A stretch of DNA of 64,000 nt, from assembly GCF_000429905.1 (NCBI RefSeq), contig NZ_AUCT01000003.1, positions 186,001 through 250,000 on the forward strand. The letters run 5' to 3'. Origin of the DNA: Desulfatibacillum aliphaticivorans DSM 15576 (lineage in GTDB: Bacteria > Desulfobacterota > Desulfobacteria > Desulfobacterales > Desulfatibacillaceae). The notes beneath the pieces were generated by a model, which did not search any database, had not been told where the DNA came from, and saw only the letters and a list, made by a program, of their open reading frames with translations. Shown here piece by piece: positions 26,852-36,270 of the stretch (position 1 is its first letter; every line of letters begins with the position of its first letter). A program made the position numbers and the translations under genes.

Positions 26852-27307
26852 TTAGTCAAGGAACTTCTTGGCCCTGGACGGAAGTCCCTTGCCGGGCAAA
26901 ACCAGCAAGGACGAAGTTCCATGGGCGACCAGATCGCCGGACTCGTCATAGACCTTGGCTTCCGCGTAGCTGACGGTCCTGCCCGGCCGCAGCACCAGAC
27001 CAAAGGCGCGGAGCTTTTGATCGGTGACGGACTTCAGATAATTCAGCTTAAGGTCCACGTTCACCAGTCCTGCATCTTCGGGAATGCGGAGAAACCCGGC
27101 CCAGAATGTGGCCGTGTCGATCAGCGTGGCGAACACCCCGCCATGCACAATGCCGAAAGGCTGCAAATGCTGGCGGCCGGTATCCAGGACCATTTCCGCC
27201 TTGTCGTAATCCACGGACTCCAGCCGCATGGACATGTGGGTGGGGTACGGGCTGGTGTTGATGGTTTGTTTTAGCTCTTCGATGTAAGCCGGGTTGATCT
27301 TCCGCAT
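26852..27307 (-). CDS. PaaI-type hotdog thioesterase
   Basis: 151 residues with AGGAGG ahead of the ATG. The family motif HGGVFATLIDTA is present (His55 region), with NYLKSV later. Hydrolyses acyl-CoA thioesters; likely tetrameric. Substrate unknown. Confidence 0.85.
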   Translation of the reverse strand: MRKINPAYIEELKQTINTSPYPTHMSMRLESVDYDKAEMVLDTGRQHLQPFGIVHGGVFATLIDTATFWAGFLRIPEDAGLVNVDLKLNYLKSVTDQKLRAFGLVLRPGRTVSYAEAKVYDESGDLVAHGTSSLLVLPGKGLPSRAKKFLD

Positions 27308-27335
27308 AAATCCTCCTGAACGTGTTTTTTACATC

Positions 27336-28394
27336 TTACACTTTTCCGCGCTCCAACGCCATATTCATGAATGTCTCAACAACGGTTGCGGGCGGAACGT
27401 ATTGGTCCGGCTGTTTCTTTTGTTGGTAGGCCATGGCGTCCGAGGGGCATTGGGAAACGCATACGCCGCAGCCGATGCAACGATCCGGGTTGACGAAAGC
27501 CGCGTCCTCTACGGTAATGGCGTCCATATGGCAGGCTTCCGCGCAGGCCCCGCAGGCAATGCATTTCTCGTCGTCCACCTGGGCGAAATAGCTGGTGTGG
27601 ACGTATTGCCCGGGCTTGTCCATGGCCTTGATGTTTTTCAGGAAAAGGCAGCAGCAACCGCAGCACATGCACAGGGTGAGCGGATTCTGGGAATTGCTGG
27701 GCTGCAGCACCAGCCCGGCTTTCCGGCCTCTCTCCAGGGCGTCCAGGGCTTCTTCCGTTTGGATGTCCCGGCCCAGCCCGTTTTCCTCGCAATAATAAGC
27801 GCCGGCGCCGAAAAACAGGCACACGTCCAAGGGGCCGGAGCACCCTTTGCCGATCAACTGCTGCTCCTTGCGGCAGATGCAGGTTCCGAGGACGATCTTT
27901 TTCTGGCTTTTGATGAGCGCCTCGGCGTCGTCGTAGGAAAAAATGTTCATCTCCGGCACGATTTCCTTGGAAACAGGAACGATCCTCTTGTGGTTGGTCT
28001 TGCTTTTCATCCAGGATTTCATATGGATTTGGGGCAGGTATTCGTTGAAATCCAGGGCAAGCTCCTCGGTCAGGTCGTTGCAATGATACTCCCAAATTCC
28101 CATGATGAACATGGCCGCCGAATAGGACCTGTTTTCTCCCCTTCCGGCGCGGAAAATCAGCCCATTGAGGGACATCTCCTCCAGCTTGGGCGCCAAAACC
28201 TCCACGTCCAACCCGGCGCGTTCAGCGACAGACTGGGGAGTCTCCGGCATCATGGTCAACAAGGCGGCTATTTCCGCCTCTTCAGGCGAGAAAAAACGCT
28301 TTAATAGGCGCAGTTCCACGCCGTTTTCCGTGGGAGGAAATCCGCCGGGCAGTTCATCCAGATGCTTCGCCAAATGTTGATATACGTCAGTCAT
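27336..28394 (-). CDS. Multi-cluster 4Fe-4S ferredoxin protein
   Basis: 352 residues. Two adjacent ferredoxin motifs, CIACGACAEACH and CIGCGVCVSQCP, lie near the C-terminus. Upstream are further Cys clusters, CICRKEQ and CMCCGCC, that may bind another cluster. The N-terminal 120 residues look like a winged-helix domain (AERAGLDVEVLAPKLEEM). Proteins like this are common in sulfate reducers and are probably electron carriers. The thioesterase follows. Confidence 0.75.
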   Translation of the reverse strand: MTDVYQHLAKHLDELPGGFPPTENGVELRLLKRFFSPEEAEIAALLTMMPETPQSVAERAGLDVEVLAPKLEEMSLNGLIFRAGRGENRSYSAAMFIMGIWEYHCNDLTEELALDFNEYLPQIHMKSWMKSKTNHKRIVPVSKEIVPEMNIFSYDDAEALIKSQKKIVLGTCICRKEQQLIGKGCSGPLDVCLFFGAGAYYCEENGLGRDIQTEEALDALERGRKAGLVLQPSNSQNPLTLCMCCGCCCLFLKNIKAMDKPGQYVHTSYFAQVDDEKCIACGACAEACHMDAITVEDAAFVNPDRCIGCGVCVSQCPSDAMAYQQKKQPDQYVPPATVVETFMNMALERGKV

Positions 28395-28588
28395 GAGCGC
28401 TCCCTTTATTTTTTTGGGTCAAATGCCGCGTTGATGTCACTCCGGAAAGATCAGCAATTAAACGGGCCTAATATCAGCCCGACCTGCTTGATTATGGGGA
28501 TAGCACTTGACGGGTTTGAGGGGCAGTGTCATAAATGACAAATAGCGCGCAAAACGCGCCTTTACCTCAAAATTTTCGGAGGCCCCAT

Positions 28589-29578
28589 ATGCCGGACGTC
28601 GCTTTTTTAGCCTATGAACAATGCATGCTGTCGGGCATATCCAGCCTGATGGACGCATTTGGCATCGCCAATGAGTGGTTGAAGCATTTTGTCCGGAGGG
28701 AAGGAACTCCCGCGACGGAGGATGCTTTCTTCCGCACGGAAATTGTCACGCCCGGCGGTAGGCCCATAACGGCGCAGGGGGGAATTCCATTATCGCCTCA
28801 TCGGGCCATGGAGGAGGTGAAAAGCACGGATCTGGTGCTGATACCGCCCCATATGTTCGGGGTGAGGCATGACCGGGAACAGATAGGCGATATGCTGGAT
28901 TGGCTGGTCATGCATCATCAGGCCAACGCCCGGATAGGCGCTTTGTGCACCGGGACCTTCATCCTGGCCATGACCGGGCTTTTGGACGGCAGGATCGCCA
29001 CCACCAACTGGCAGCTTGTCAACCGGTTCCGGCGACAATTCCCCAAGGTGCGGCTCAAGCCCGAGCGGGTCCTGACCGAGGACGGAGGCCTGATTTGCTC
29101 CGGCGCGGTGACGGCCGCATACAATCTGGGCCTGTACGTGATGGAGCTTTTCGGCTCCCCGGAATTGATGCGGGCCTGCTCCAAAGCCCTGCTGGTGGAT
29201 CCCAGCCGCACCACCCAGGCGCCCTACATGACGGCCAGCTTCAAAAAAAACCATGGAGACAAGGCGATTTTAGCCGCCCAGGAGTGGATGGAGGAGCATT
29301 TTATGGAGGGCGTTACCATGGAGGATGCGGCCGATCACGTGGGGCTGAGCTCCCGGCATTTCAAGCGGCGCTTTAAACAGGCCGTGGAGGAGACTCCCTT
29401 GAATTACCTCCAGCAAGTTCGCCTGGAAGCCGCAAAAAAGGCCCTGGAAACCACCACGGACAACATCGACGAAATCACCCGCCAGGTGGGCTATGAAGAC
29501 GCCAGCACATTCCGGCGTTTATTCAAAAAACACACAACCCTCTCCCCCCGGGAGTATAGGGACAAATTTGCGATTTAA
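28589..29578 (+). CDS. GlxA-type transcriptional regulator (DJ-1/PfpI plus AraC)
   Basis: 329 residues, with CGGAGG six bases before the ATG. Residues 1-190 are a DJ-1/PfpI-like sensing domain (GALCTGTFILAMTGLL with the elbow Cys). The C-terminal 100 residues are an AraC pair of helix-turn-helices (DAADHVGLSSRHFKRRFK and ITRQVGYEDASTFRRLF). Likely a ligand-responsive activator; it is divergent from the ferredoxin gene. Confidence 0.88.
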   Translation: MPDVAFLAYEQCMLSGISSLMDAFGIANEWLKHFVRREGTPATEDAFFRTEIVTPGGRPITAQGGIPLSPHRAMEEVKSTDLVLIPPHMFGVRHDREQIGDMLDWLVMHHQANARIGALCTGTFILAMTGLLDGRIATTNWQLVNRFRRQFPKVRLKPERVLTEDGGLICSGAVTAAYNLGLYVMELFGSPELMRACSKALLVDPSRTTQAPYMTASFKKNHGDKAILAAQEWMEEHFMEGVTMEDAADHVGLSSRHFKRRFKQAVEETPLNYLQQVRLEAAKKALETTTDNIDEITRQVGYEDASTFRRLFKKHTTLSPREYRDKFAI

Positions 29579-29733
29579 GGAAACGTTTGAGGCATGTCAA
29601 TCGGACAATAGTTGAAGGGATTAGGGTTAATTCGGGGACGTCGGCATTTTTATATTGGTTTCGGGTCAAGCGGCGGTTGGAACAACATTTTCGGTTTCAA
29701 TGCCTTGTGCGGTTATAATACATACGCTGCGCG

Positions 29734-29760
29734 CCCTGGCAGGATACTGCTCTGCCAGGG
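29734..29760. repeat. Hairpin element, copy 2
   Basis: CCCTGGCAG and CTGCCAGGG form a 9-bp stem with loop GATACTGCT, preceded by GCGCG. Related to the hairpin at 13543-13571; the A-T pair there is T-A here, and another A-T is G-C. Confidence 0.6.
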
Positions 29761-29815
29761 TTACCCTGACGCAATCCTCGCGCCTCGCCTCTTTGCATTC
29801 TTCCTTGCAAAGTTA

Positions 29816-30973
29816 TTATTCCCCCAGGATATAATCGTCTATCCGATAGACCACTTGGGGGCTTCCACCCTCCGTGGGAATTCCGTCGCACCCCCATGTA
29901 ACGTACTGGTCGCGAGTGGAGCTGTCGCACGGACGCAGGGCGTAATCCGTGGACATATATTTCTCGGACCATAATGCCCCGTTCAGGTAAAAACGGACGT
30001 AATGGGCGCCGGTGGGCTGGCCGCCGTCCAATTCCTGCTCTATTGTAATCTTTAAGGTGTGCCATTCATCCTTGCCGGATATGGGCGCATCCACTTTATG
30101 CAATTGAGCGTACGGAAAAGACCTATACACCCCGGCCCGGAGAGTGGCCGTACTATCCATGTTGTCCGTGGTGGAGTTGCTTTCCGTCTGAATTCCCGCT
30201 TGTGCGTATATACGTGTGTCGAATGTGGTGATTGTCTCTGTAAAAAAACTTCCGCCCATTTCCAGCCATGAGTTGCCGTTGACCTCGCTGATGGCCATCT
30301 TGGCCGACATGCTCAAATAACCCCTTGCATTGGGATTCAAATACATTCCGTCCAGGTCCGTGCAAGCCAGGGTCAGACGCCCATTGGCTTCCGTAAAATA
30401 ATAGCCCGTTTCCGAACCATCCCCTGATCCCCACTCCCACAAGGTCTCGTCGAGTTCGCCGTCGGAAAAGTCGTCATACACGCCCGCTATGGGATATCCG
30501 GGATCCAAGCGGGAAAAAACGGCTTCCTCGCCATAGGGCAGAAGCATTTTCATGGTCTGGTAGTCGATGGCCTCCACGGTTGCGTCCAGAGTCGCCCCGG
30601 CGCCGGAGCCGAAACCGTAGTCCCCGTTTGAGTCTTCCGTCACTTCCGCGTGAAAGGCGCCGGTTTGGGGATCGTAAGTGTACACGCCTCTTTCGGAGGC
30701 GGGATACAGGCCGCCGCAGAGCCTGCCCATATCATAGGTGTTATCCGGGTTGAAAGTCACCTTGCTGGTGCTTTTAACATACCACTCGCCCCAAATGGCG
30801 CCGGGGTTGGACATAGGGTCGACCAGGCCGGCCGAGGCCCTCATGGAGTATATGGATTCCTCCAGGCCTATTTTTCCGTCGTTATTAATATCGCCCACCA
30901 AAACGGAATACGAAACAGCCGGCGCCAGGCACAACAAAAAAACAGCGCCTGCAAACAATAATCTCCGGCCCAC
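29816..30973 (-). CDS. Secreted protein with dockerin-like calcium loop
   Basis: 385 residues from a GTG behind AGGGGGG. A signal peptide (residues 1-22) is followed by DINNDGKIGLEES, a calcium-binding loop of the EF-hand/dockerin type. The C-terminal 230 residues, with FSDGELDETLWEW and a beta-rich pattern, suggest a concanavalin-like lectin or glycanase-type fold (inference). It is divergent from the repeat-containing secreted protein across an AT-rich region. Confidence 0.65.
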   Translation of the reverse strand: MGRRLLFAGAVFLLCLAPAVSYSVLVGDINNDGKIGLEESIYSMRASAGLVDPMSNPGAIWGEWYVKSTSKVTFNPDNTYDMGRLCGGLYPASERGVYTYDPQTGAFHAEVTEDSNGDYGFGSGAGATLDATVEAIDYQTMKMLLPYGEEAVFSRLDPGYPIAGVYDDFSDGELDETLWEWGSGDGSETGYYFTEANGRLTLACTDLDGMYLNPNARGYLSMSAKMAISEVNGNSWLEMGGSFFTETITTFDTRIYAQAGIQTESNSTTDNMDSTATLRAGVYRSFPYAQLHKVDAPISGKDEWHTLKITIEQELDGGQPTGAHYVRFYLNGALWSEKYMSTDYALRPCDSSTRDQYVTWGCDGIPTEGGSPQVVYRIDDYILGE

Positions 30974-31475
30974 GATTACCCCCCTAACCAATGTAAAATT
31001 TATAAATATAAGGTTTCCTTTGAATGGATAAAAAAATAGACGAATAAAAAATGTTTTGTCAACAAACAGTTCACAACAAACATTTTCTGTAGAAAACTCC
31101 TATCGGCGCCAACAACAAATAAATTTGTGATGTTTAAAGATAGATATTTAGTAACAGAACTATTTACCGCCCCATTGTTTTAAAAGAATTATTCATTAAA
31201 ATAATAATTAATATGCAATATAATATGATAAATTAATATTTTTTTAAGACGAGCGTCATTTCCATGCCGCAGATGCATATTTTATAGAGAGACGATAGTG
31301 GCGATAAATTTCATTTTAATTCTTAAAAGCATCTTGATTAATTGATTTTATATGATATACAACTGTATTCAAAATAGAAAAAATACAATTTGCATCCGCG
31401 CTCAATCCAACAGCTCAAACGGTTTCAATTAACCTAAATTGACCGCAAGAGAAAACATCGGGGGGGGGGACGGCC
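30974..31475. promoter_or_regulatory. AT-rich divergent promoter region
   Basis: About 500 bases, very AT-rich at 31050-31400, against GC-rich neighbours, with several A/T tracts. It separates two genes for secreted proteins and ends with a G10 tract. I see no gene in it. Such AT-rich stretches are often targets of silencing proteins. Confidence 0.6.
31460..31469 (+). repeat. G10 homopolymer at the ribosome binding site
   Basis: Ten consecutive G bases end six bases before the ATG of the secreted protein and form its ribosome binding site. Homopolymers of this length can slip during replication and change spacing. Confidence 0.75.
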
Positions 31476-32978
31476 ATGAAAAGAACTCTCAAGTACTTGC
31501 TTACGCTTTCACTCATCGCAATGCTCGGCATTAGCGTGGTTTATGCTCTGGACGAGCCGTCCACGGCCATGCTTGCCGTTGGCAACCAGTTTTACAACGG
31601 AACGCTCCAGATGGAGGAATTTGTCTATGATATTGACAACGGCCTGGTTGTCAGCGCCACGGCGCAGGCGCCCGTGCAAAGCGGGTATCTATTCAATCCG
31701 TTCGCGGATCTGGCCATGGATGAGGATTCCAACCTCCACCGCGCCGTAATCGGAGCCTATTTCACTAACCTGACCATGCATGCATTGGGTCCCGGAGAGT
31801 ACGGCGGCGTCAATTGCTACAAAGGGGAGTACTACGAAAACACAAGAATTTTTTGTCCTTACGTCGTCAATACGGATGAGGATGAGACGAACATCGACAT
31901 CATGAATAAGGGGAACTCCGCCGCGCAGGTTTCCGTCACCTATTACAACGAAGGCGGCGTTGCTGTGGGCGCATGGATCGCTCCGGCGGAGTTGCAGCCG
32001 GGAGAGACGATTCGTCCTGACGTGGCGTCCGAACTGCCGCAAACCACGGCCAGTGCGGTCATAAGCGCCACCGAGCCTTTGGTCGCCTCGGTTGAGATTT
32101 TCGGAGACAATCAAAGCATGGTTTACGCCGGGGTGAGCGTCATGGATTCCTACCTTTACGTCCCCAAACTCAACGACGGGCAGGATGACGGCTGGGAATC
32201 CACCACCTGGGTGCAAAACGCGGAGGAGGAAGCCCAGGACGTCCTGATGGAATTTTATTCCCCAAGCGGCAATTTCGTCCAATCCGAAACCGTTCAAATT
32301 GCGCCCGGTGGAGTTTTCGGGTTTGAAACCCCCGTCGGCGCATCCTGCGCTTATATACGAGGCCAAGATGACGTGGCCGCGGTTGTGGTTAGCGCCGGCG
32401 ATTCCAGTTACTATGCCTACAAGACGCGGGGCGTAAGCTGGCTCCCGCTCATCCCGCTTGTCATGAAAAACGCCGACGGCTGGAACACCAGCATCACCAT
32501 CCAGAATCCCGACTCTGCGGAATGCGAGGCCTATTGGAGGTATACGGATCAAACCGGCGCCCAGGTGGGGAGCGACTCCGCTTCCGTAATCATCCCCCCC
32601 GATGGCGCTTATACCTTTAATCTGGCGGAGGACCAGACGCTCTCCAACACGCAGACTTTCATGGGTGCGGTAAAAATCTTCGCTTACGAATACCAGAACC
32701 CCATAAACTATAAAAACGGCGCCTACACCATTTACGCCCCCATTGCCGTTGTTCATGAAAAGGACGGGAAAAAAGCCGCGGTTTCCGTGGGGCCCTATAT
32801 GGGAGGAGCCAAGGATTTTTCCCAGGAGCAATATTGGGGCAGCTTGTACGGATTTCCCCTGATTTACCAATACGCCTACGACGCGGAAGAAGAGGAGGAA
32901 GATCCTCTTCCCGCATATGCCGATCACAATTGGATGTTTGGCCCTTTCTTCTGCTTTGTGGACTCGCTGAAGGATTAA
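31476..32978 (+). CDS. Secreted protein with three internal repeats
   Basis: 500 residues. A signal peptide (about 1-24) is followed by three repeats of about 90-100 residues, each a beta-rich unit: around 115-185 (NIDIMNKGNSAAQVSVTYYN), 240-300 (WVQNAEEEAQDVLMEFYS) and 340-400 (WNTSITIQNPDSAECEAYWR). Each has the pattern of an aliphatic strand, N, then a polar loop and YY/YW. An acidic EEEEE stretch lies near the C-terminus. Function unknown; a surface or matrix role is likely. A G10 tract lies at its ribosome binding site. Confidence 0.7.
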   Translation: MKRTLKYLLTLSLIAMLGISVVYALDEPSTAMLAVGNQFYNGTLQMEEFVYDIDNGLVVSATAQAPVQSGYLFNPFADLAMDEDSNLHRAVIGAYFTNLTMHALGPGEYGGVNCYKGEYYENTRIFCPYVVNTDEDETNIDIMNKGNSAAQVSVTYYNEGGVAVGAWIAPAELQPGETIRPDVASELPQTTASAVISATEPLVASVEIFGDNQSMVYAGVSVMDSYLYVPKLNDGQDDGWESTTWVQNAEEEAQDVLMEFYSPSGNFVQSETVQIAPGGVFGFETPVGASCAYIRGQDDVAAVVVSAGDSSYYAYKTRGVSWLPLIPLVMKNADGWNTSITIQNPDSAECEAYWRYTDQTGAQVGSDSASVIIPPDGAYTFNLAEDQTLSNTQTFMGAVKIFAYEYQNPINYKNGAYTIYAPIAVVHEKDGKKAAVSVGPYMGGAKDFSQEQYWGSLYGFPLIYQYAYDAEEEEEDPLPAYADHNWMFGPFFCFVDSLKD

Positions 32979-33027
32979 GAATCGATCCGGCGATTCATGG
33001 CCGGCCTGATCTTAAAATACGCAATCG

Positions 33028-33064
33028 CCCTAAAGCTGCAAGGCTTTGGGGCGGTTTTTTTTAT
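33028..33064 (+). terminator. Terminator after the secreted repeat protein
   Basis: CGCCCTAAAGC and GCTTTGGGGCG pair over 11 positions (one G-T), with loop TGCAAG and then eight T. Confidence 0.85.
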
Positions 33065-33098
33065 GCGTTGAAGAAATCAGCGATGGAAGAACAAGGAA

Positions 33099-33476
33099 TC
33101 AGGCGCAGGGCTGATCCAGAAGGTCTTTGACGGCGGACAGGATTTTTTCCCGTTCCAGGGGTTTGGCGAAGGTATGGACGACCCCCATGCGCTGGGGGAT
33201 GGTCAGGTGGTCTTCGGCGCCCAGAAAGCCGCCGCCGCTCATGGCGATGATCTTCACTCCGGGATATTTCTCGGTAAACTCCTGGATGGTGTCTATCCCC
33301 CCTTTCACCGGCATGATGATATCCGTGATGATCATGTCGGCCGGCTCCCGGGCCTGAATATCCAGGGCCTGAGCGCCGTCCCTGGCCTCGGCCACGGCGT
33401 AGCCTGCTGTGGCCAGCATTTTCCGCAGCATTTTGCGAATCTGAGAGTCATCGTCAATAACAAGGATGCGAGACAT
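33099..33476 (-). CDS. Stand-alone response regulator receiver protein
   Basis: 125 residues, a single receiver domain. Acidic pocket DDD at 8-10, phosphorylation Asp52 in IITDIIMP, and the Lys in TFAKPLE. No output domain. It may be a phosphorelay intermediate for one of the orphan kinases in the window. Confidence 0.9.
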   Translation of the reverse strand: MSRILVIDDDSQIRKMLRKMLATAGYAVAEARDGAQALDIQAREPADMIITDIIMPVKGGIDTIQEFTEKYPGVKIIAMSGGGFLGAEDHLTIPQRMGVVHTFAKPLEREKILSAVKDLLDQPCA

Positions 33477-33596
33477 GAGCGGCCTTTCTTTCTGAGTTTT
33501 GGGGTGGAGCTTAAAAAATATGCAAATTCCATTCCGAAAGCTGAATTAATTCATCAGCCGGGCAAAGGCCGCTTGATAGCAGCCCGGCGGCGTGCT

Positions 33597-33699
33597 ATCC
33601 TATTTTCATAGGATCATCCTATTGTCTTTCCCGGACAATTCACCGCAATCCGGGCCGACCTTCCCGGAAAAAAACTCTTTGTTCTGCGAGAGAATTGTC
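33597..33699. promoter_or_regulatory. Inverted repeats upstream of the glycyl radical enzyme
   Basis: ATCCTA and TAGGAT (33597-33602, 33609-33614); then ATTGTC and GACAAT (33621-33626, 33634-33639), and GAATTGTC again at 33692-33699. GACAATTC at 33634-33641 is the exact reverse complement of this last site. They lie in the 260-base gap before the gene and could be operator half sites. Confidence 0.4.
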
Positions 33700-33737
33700 T
33701 GTTTCATGCGTCTTTACGGACTCAAAAGGAGGATGGA

Positions 33738-36254
33738 ATGGCTGGTTCAAACGCCCAAGTCAAGGAACATTCGGTTAAGGAGCCCAAAGGGCTTTCTCCG
33801 CGCATAGAATGGCTGAGGGACTACTATTTTCAAGGGGCCGAACGGGCCTGGAACAACGAATACACGGCCTGGACCACGGGCGATCCCTGGGACGAAGTTT
33901 ATGACGAATTAAGTTTCTACATCGTCCCTGAGACCTACGCTTTTATGCAGACCTTTTGCTCCTCCTACCTCCAGGCTGCCCGGAAAGTACCCCTGAATGG
34001 GGAATTTTGGGACTTGAGCCTGCCGGAGAGGCGGGCCTGGTTCGTCAAGAAAGTGATGACCAAACATCTTCCCGTAGAAATTCTGCCGGGAGACCTCATC
34101 GCCGGCGGCAGGTTCAACATTCAAACTTCCATGTGCCTGGACGAAAAACAGGCCAAGACCCGCAAGAAACTCGTCCAGGGCAAAAAAGGCAGCCGGGCGG
34201 AGATGAAATGGTTCCACGACCATGGATACGGAAACGCCGGCGCCACCTCCGGGCATTTGGTGCCCGGCTACGAAGATGTGCTGAAAAAAGGCTGGAAAGG
34301 CGTTCACGACGATCTTGCCTCGCGCCTTGACGCCCTTGGCCCGGAAAACCAGAACTCGCATCAGGCCAACCAGCTAAAGGCCATGATGACCGCCGCGACC
34401 ATGCCCAGGGATCTGGCGGCGCGGTACGCAAGCCTCATCCGGGATATGGAGCAAAAGGAGTCCGACCCGGACCGCAAAGAGGAATTGGCCCGCATGGCCG
34501 CCAACCTGGATCACACGCCCTGGAACCCGCCCCGGGATTTCTGGGAGGCTATCCAGGCCTTGTGGCTCACCCACATGCTGGTTTTGAGCGATGAAAACTA
34601 TCCCGGGCCGGGCGTTTCGTTCGGCCGGGTGGATCAATATCTCCTGCCCTATTGGGAGGCCTCCATGGCGCGAGGCATGGATCGGGAGTGGGGCAAGGAA
34701 ATCCTCAAATGCTTCTGGATTCACGCCAACACGGCTTACGACGCCATGATCCGCACGGGCGCCAACGGCGGCATAACCGCCGGCTACGGCCAGTTGATCA
34801 CCCTCTCGGGCATGGGGCCTGATGGTACCGACCTGACCAACGACCTCACTTACGTGTTTCTGGAGGTCATCGACGAAATGTCGCCCATCCTGGAGCCCAA
34901 GCCCAATGTCCGGCTTCACGCCAACACGCCGGAGGAGCTTTACGATCATATTATCGACATGATCGCCGAAAGCCAGGGCGCGCCTTTTCTTTTGAATTTT
35001 GACGAACGCTCCATGGCCGGCATGATGCGGGAGGCGGAAAAAGCCGGACGCCAGGATCTGATCAACGAATCCAACGTGTGGCAGTACGCTCCCGTGGGCT
35101 GCCTGGAAAACACCATGGTGGGCAACGATCGCTCGGGCACGGTGGACATCAACCTGAACTTGCTGAAGGCCGTGGAGTTCTCCCTGACGGGCGGCGCCGA
35201 TCTTTCGCCTTATAAAGACACCATCATGGGCAAGGAATACCCCATTGACGCCAGCGGAATTCCCACGGGCGATCCCACGGAGTTCACGGTGTTCGAGGAG
35301 TTTTTCGCCGCCTTCGCCAAGCAGACCCGGCATATCATCAAAAAGGCCATGGACCTCTATGAGACCAGCGAAAGCGTGCGGGCGGCCTACCATCCCACGC
35401 CTTATTTATCGTGCCTGGTCAAAGGCTGCGCCGAAAAAGGCAAGGACGTCACCCAGGGCGGGGCCGAACTGAGCTTCGTGACCATCGAAGCCGTCACCTT
35501 CGCCACCACCGTGGACTCGCTGCTGGCGGTCAAGTATCTTGTCTTTGACGAAAAAATCTGCACCATGGCCGAGTTGATCCAGGCATTGAAGGATAACTGG
35601 AAGGGCCACGACATCCTCATGGCCCGGGCCAAGTTCAAAGCGCCCAAATACGGACGGGACGACGACGAAGCCGACGAAATGGCCCGCAAGGTCATGGACC
35701 TGTGGACCGAGGAAACCTGGAAATACAAAACAAAATCCACAGGCAGGCAGGCCAGGCCGGGCATGCTTTCGTGGAACTACTGGGTGGGCGACGGCTACAT
35801 CCTGCATGCCAGCCCGGACGGCAGGCCCCAGGGCCAGTTTTTGTCCAACGCCATCTGCCCTACCAACGGCGCGGACATCAACGGCCCCACGTCCAACGCC
35901 AACTCCGTGGGCAAGGTCCTGGGCGGCCGCAAGCCGGGCAAAGGCGATTTCGGCGATTATTTGAACAGCCTGCCCAACGGCGCCAGCCACACCATCACCT
36001 TCAACCCCTCCATCCTGGCGGACCCGCTGCACAAAGAGAAGTTCAAGGCCTATCTTAAGGGCTATGTGCAAAACGGAGGCACGGCCCTCCAGATCAACAT
36101 GCTGGACGCGGACATGCTGCGCGACGCCCAGAAGAACCCGGCCGACTACCGCCATCTTTTGGTGCGCATAACCGGCTACAACGCCTATTTTACAAGCATC
36201 GGCAAGGAGTTGCAGGACGAGGTGATTGCCAGATTGTCGCACGAAGGCCTTTAG
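33738..36254 (+). CDS. Glycyl radical enzyme of unknown substrate
   Basis: 838 residues, preceded by AGGAGG. The radical-site motif RITGYNAYF places the glycyl radical at Gly813. The thiyl Cys is Cys455 in APVGCLEN, with Glu457 two residues later. The CxE pair is used by the dehydratase, C-S lyase and arylacetate decarboxylase groups, whereas pyruvate formate-lyase has CC and fumarate-adding synthases lack this Glu, so those two are unlikely. The N-terminus (LRDYYFQGAERAWNNEYT) is not one I can place in a characterised group. The activase gene follows after 16 bases. A substrate cannot be named from sequence. Confidence 0.85.
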   Translation: MAGSNAQVKEHSVKEPKGLSPRIEWLRDYYFQGAERAWNNEYTAWTTGDPWDEVYDELSFYIVPETYAFMQTFCSSYLQAARKVPLNGEFWDLSLPERRAWFVKKVMTKHLPVEILPGDLIAGGRFNIQTSMCLDEKQAKTRKKLVQGKKGSRAEMKWFHDHGYGNAGATSGHLVPGYEDVLKKGWKGVHDDLASRLDALGPENQNSHQANQLKAMMTAATMPRDLAARYASLIRDMEQKESDPDRKEELARMAANLDHTPWNPPRDFWEAIQALWLTHMLVLSDENYPGPGVSFGRVDQYLLPYWEASMARGMDREWGKEILKCFWIHANTAYDAMIRTGANGGITAGYGQLITLSGMGPDGTDLTNDLTYVFLEVIDEMSPILEPKPNVRLHANTPEELYDHIIDMIAESQGAPFLLNFDERSMAGMMREAEKAGRQDLINESNVWQYAPVGCLENTMVGNDRSGTVDINLNLLKAVEFSLTGGADLSPYKDTIMGKEYPIDASGIPTGDPTEFTVFEEFFAAFAKQTRHIIKKAMDLYETSESVRAAYHPTPYLSCLVKGCAEKGKDVTQGGAELSFVTIEAVTFATTVDSLLAVKYLVFDEKICTMAELIQALKDNWKGHDILMARAKFKAPKYGRDDDEADEMARKVMDLWTEETWKYKTKSTGRQARPGMLSWNYWVGDGYILHASPDGRPQGQFLSNAICPTNGADINGPTSNANSVGKVLGGRKPGKGDFGDYLNSLPNGASHTITFNPSILADPLHKEKFKAYLKGYVQNGGTALQINMLDADMLRDAQKNPADYRHLLVRITGYNAYFTSIGKELQDEVIARLSHEGL

Positions 36255-36270
36255 CCGGATCGGAGGGGGG

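Noticed and set aside
31689..32927. 412-codon frame antisense to the repeat-containing secreted protein
   Set aside because: The plus-strand product has a signal peptide and repeats; the antisense frame has neither a start site nor domain features.
33738..36254. Glycyl radical enzyme as pyruvate formate-lyase or alkylsuccinate synthase
   Set aside because: It has a single Cys followed by Glu (CxE), not the CC of pyruvate formate-lyase, and the Glu is not expected in fumarate-adding synthases.
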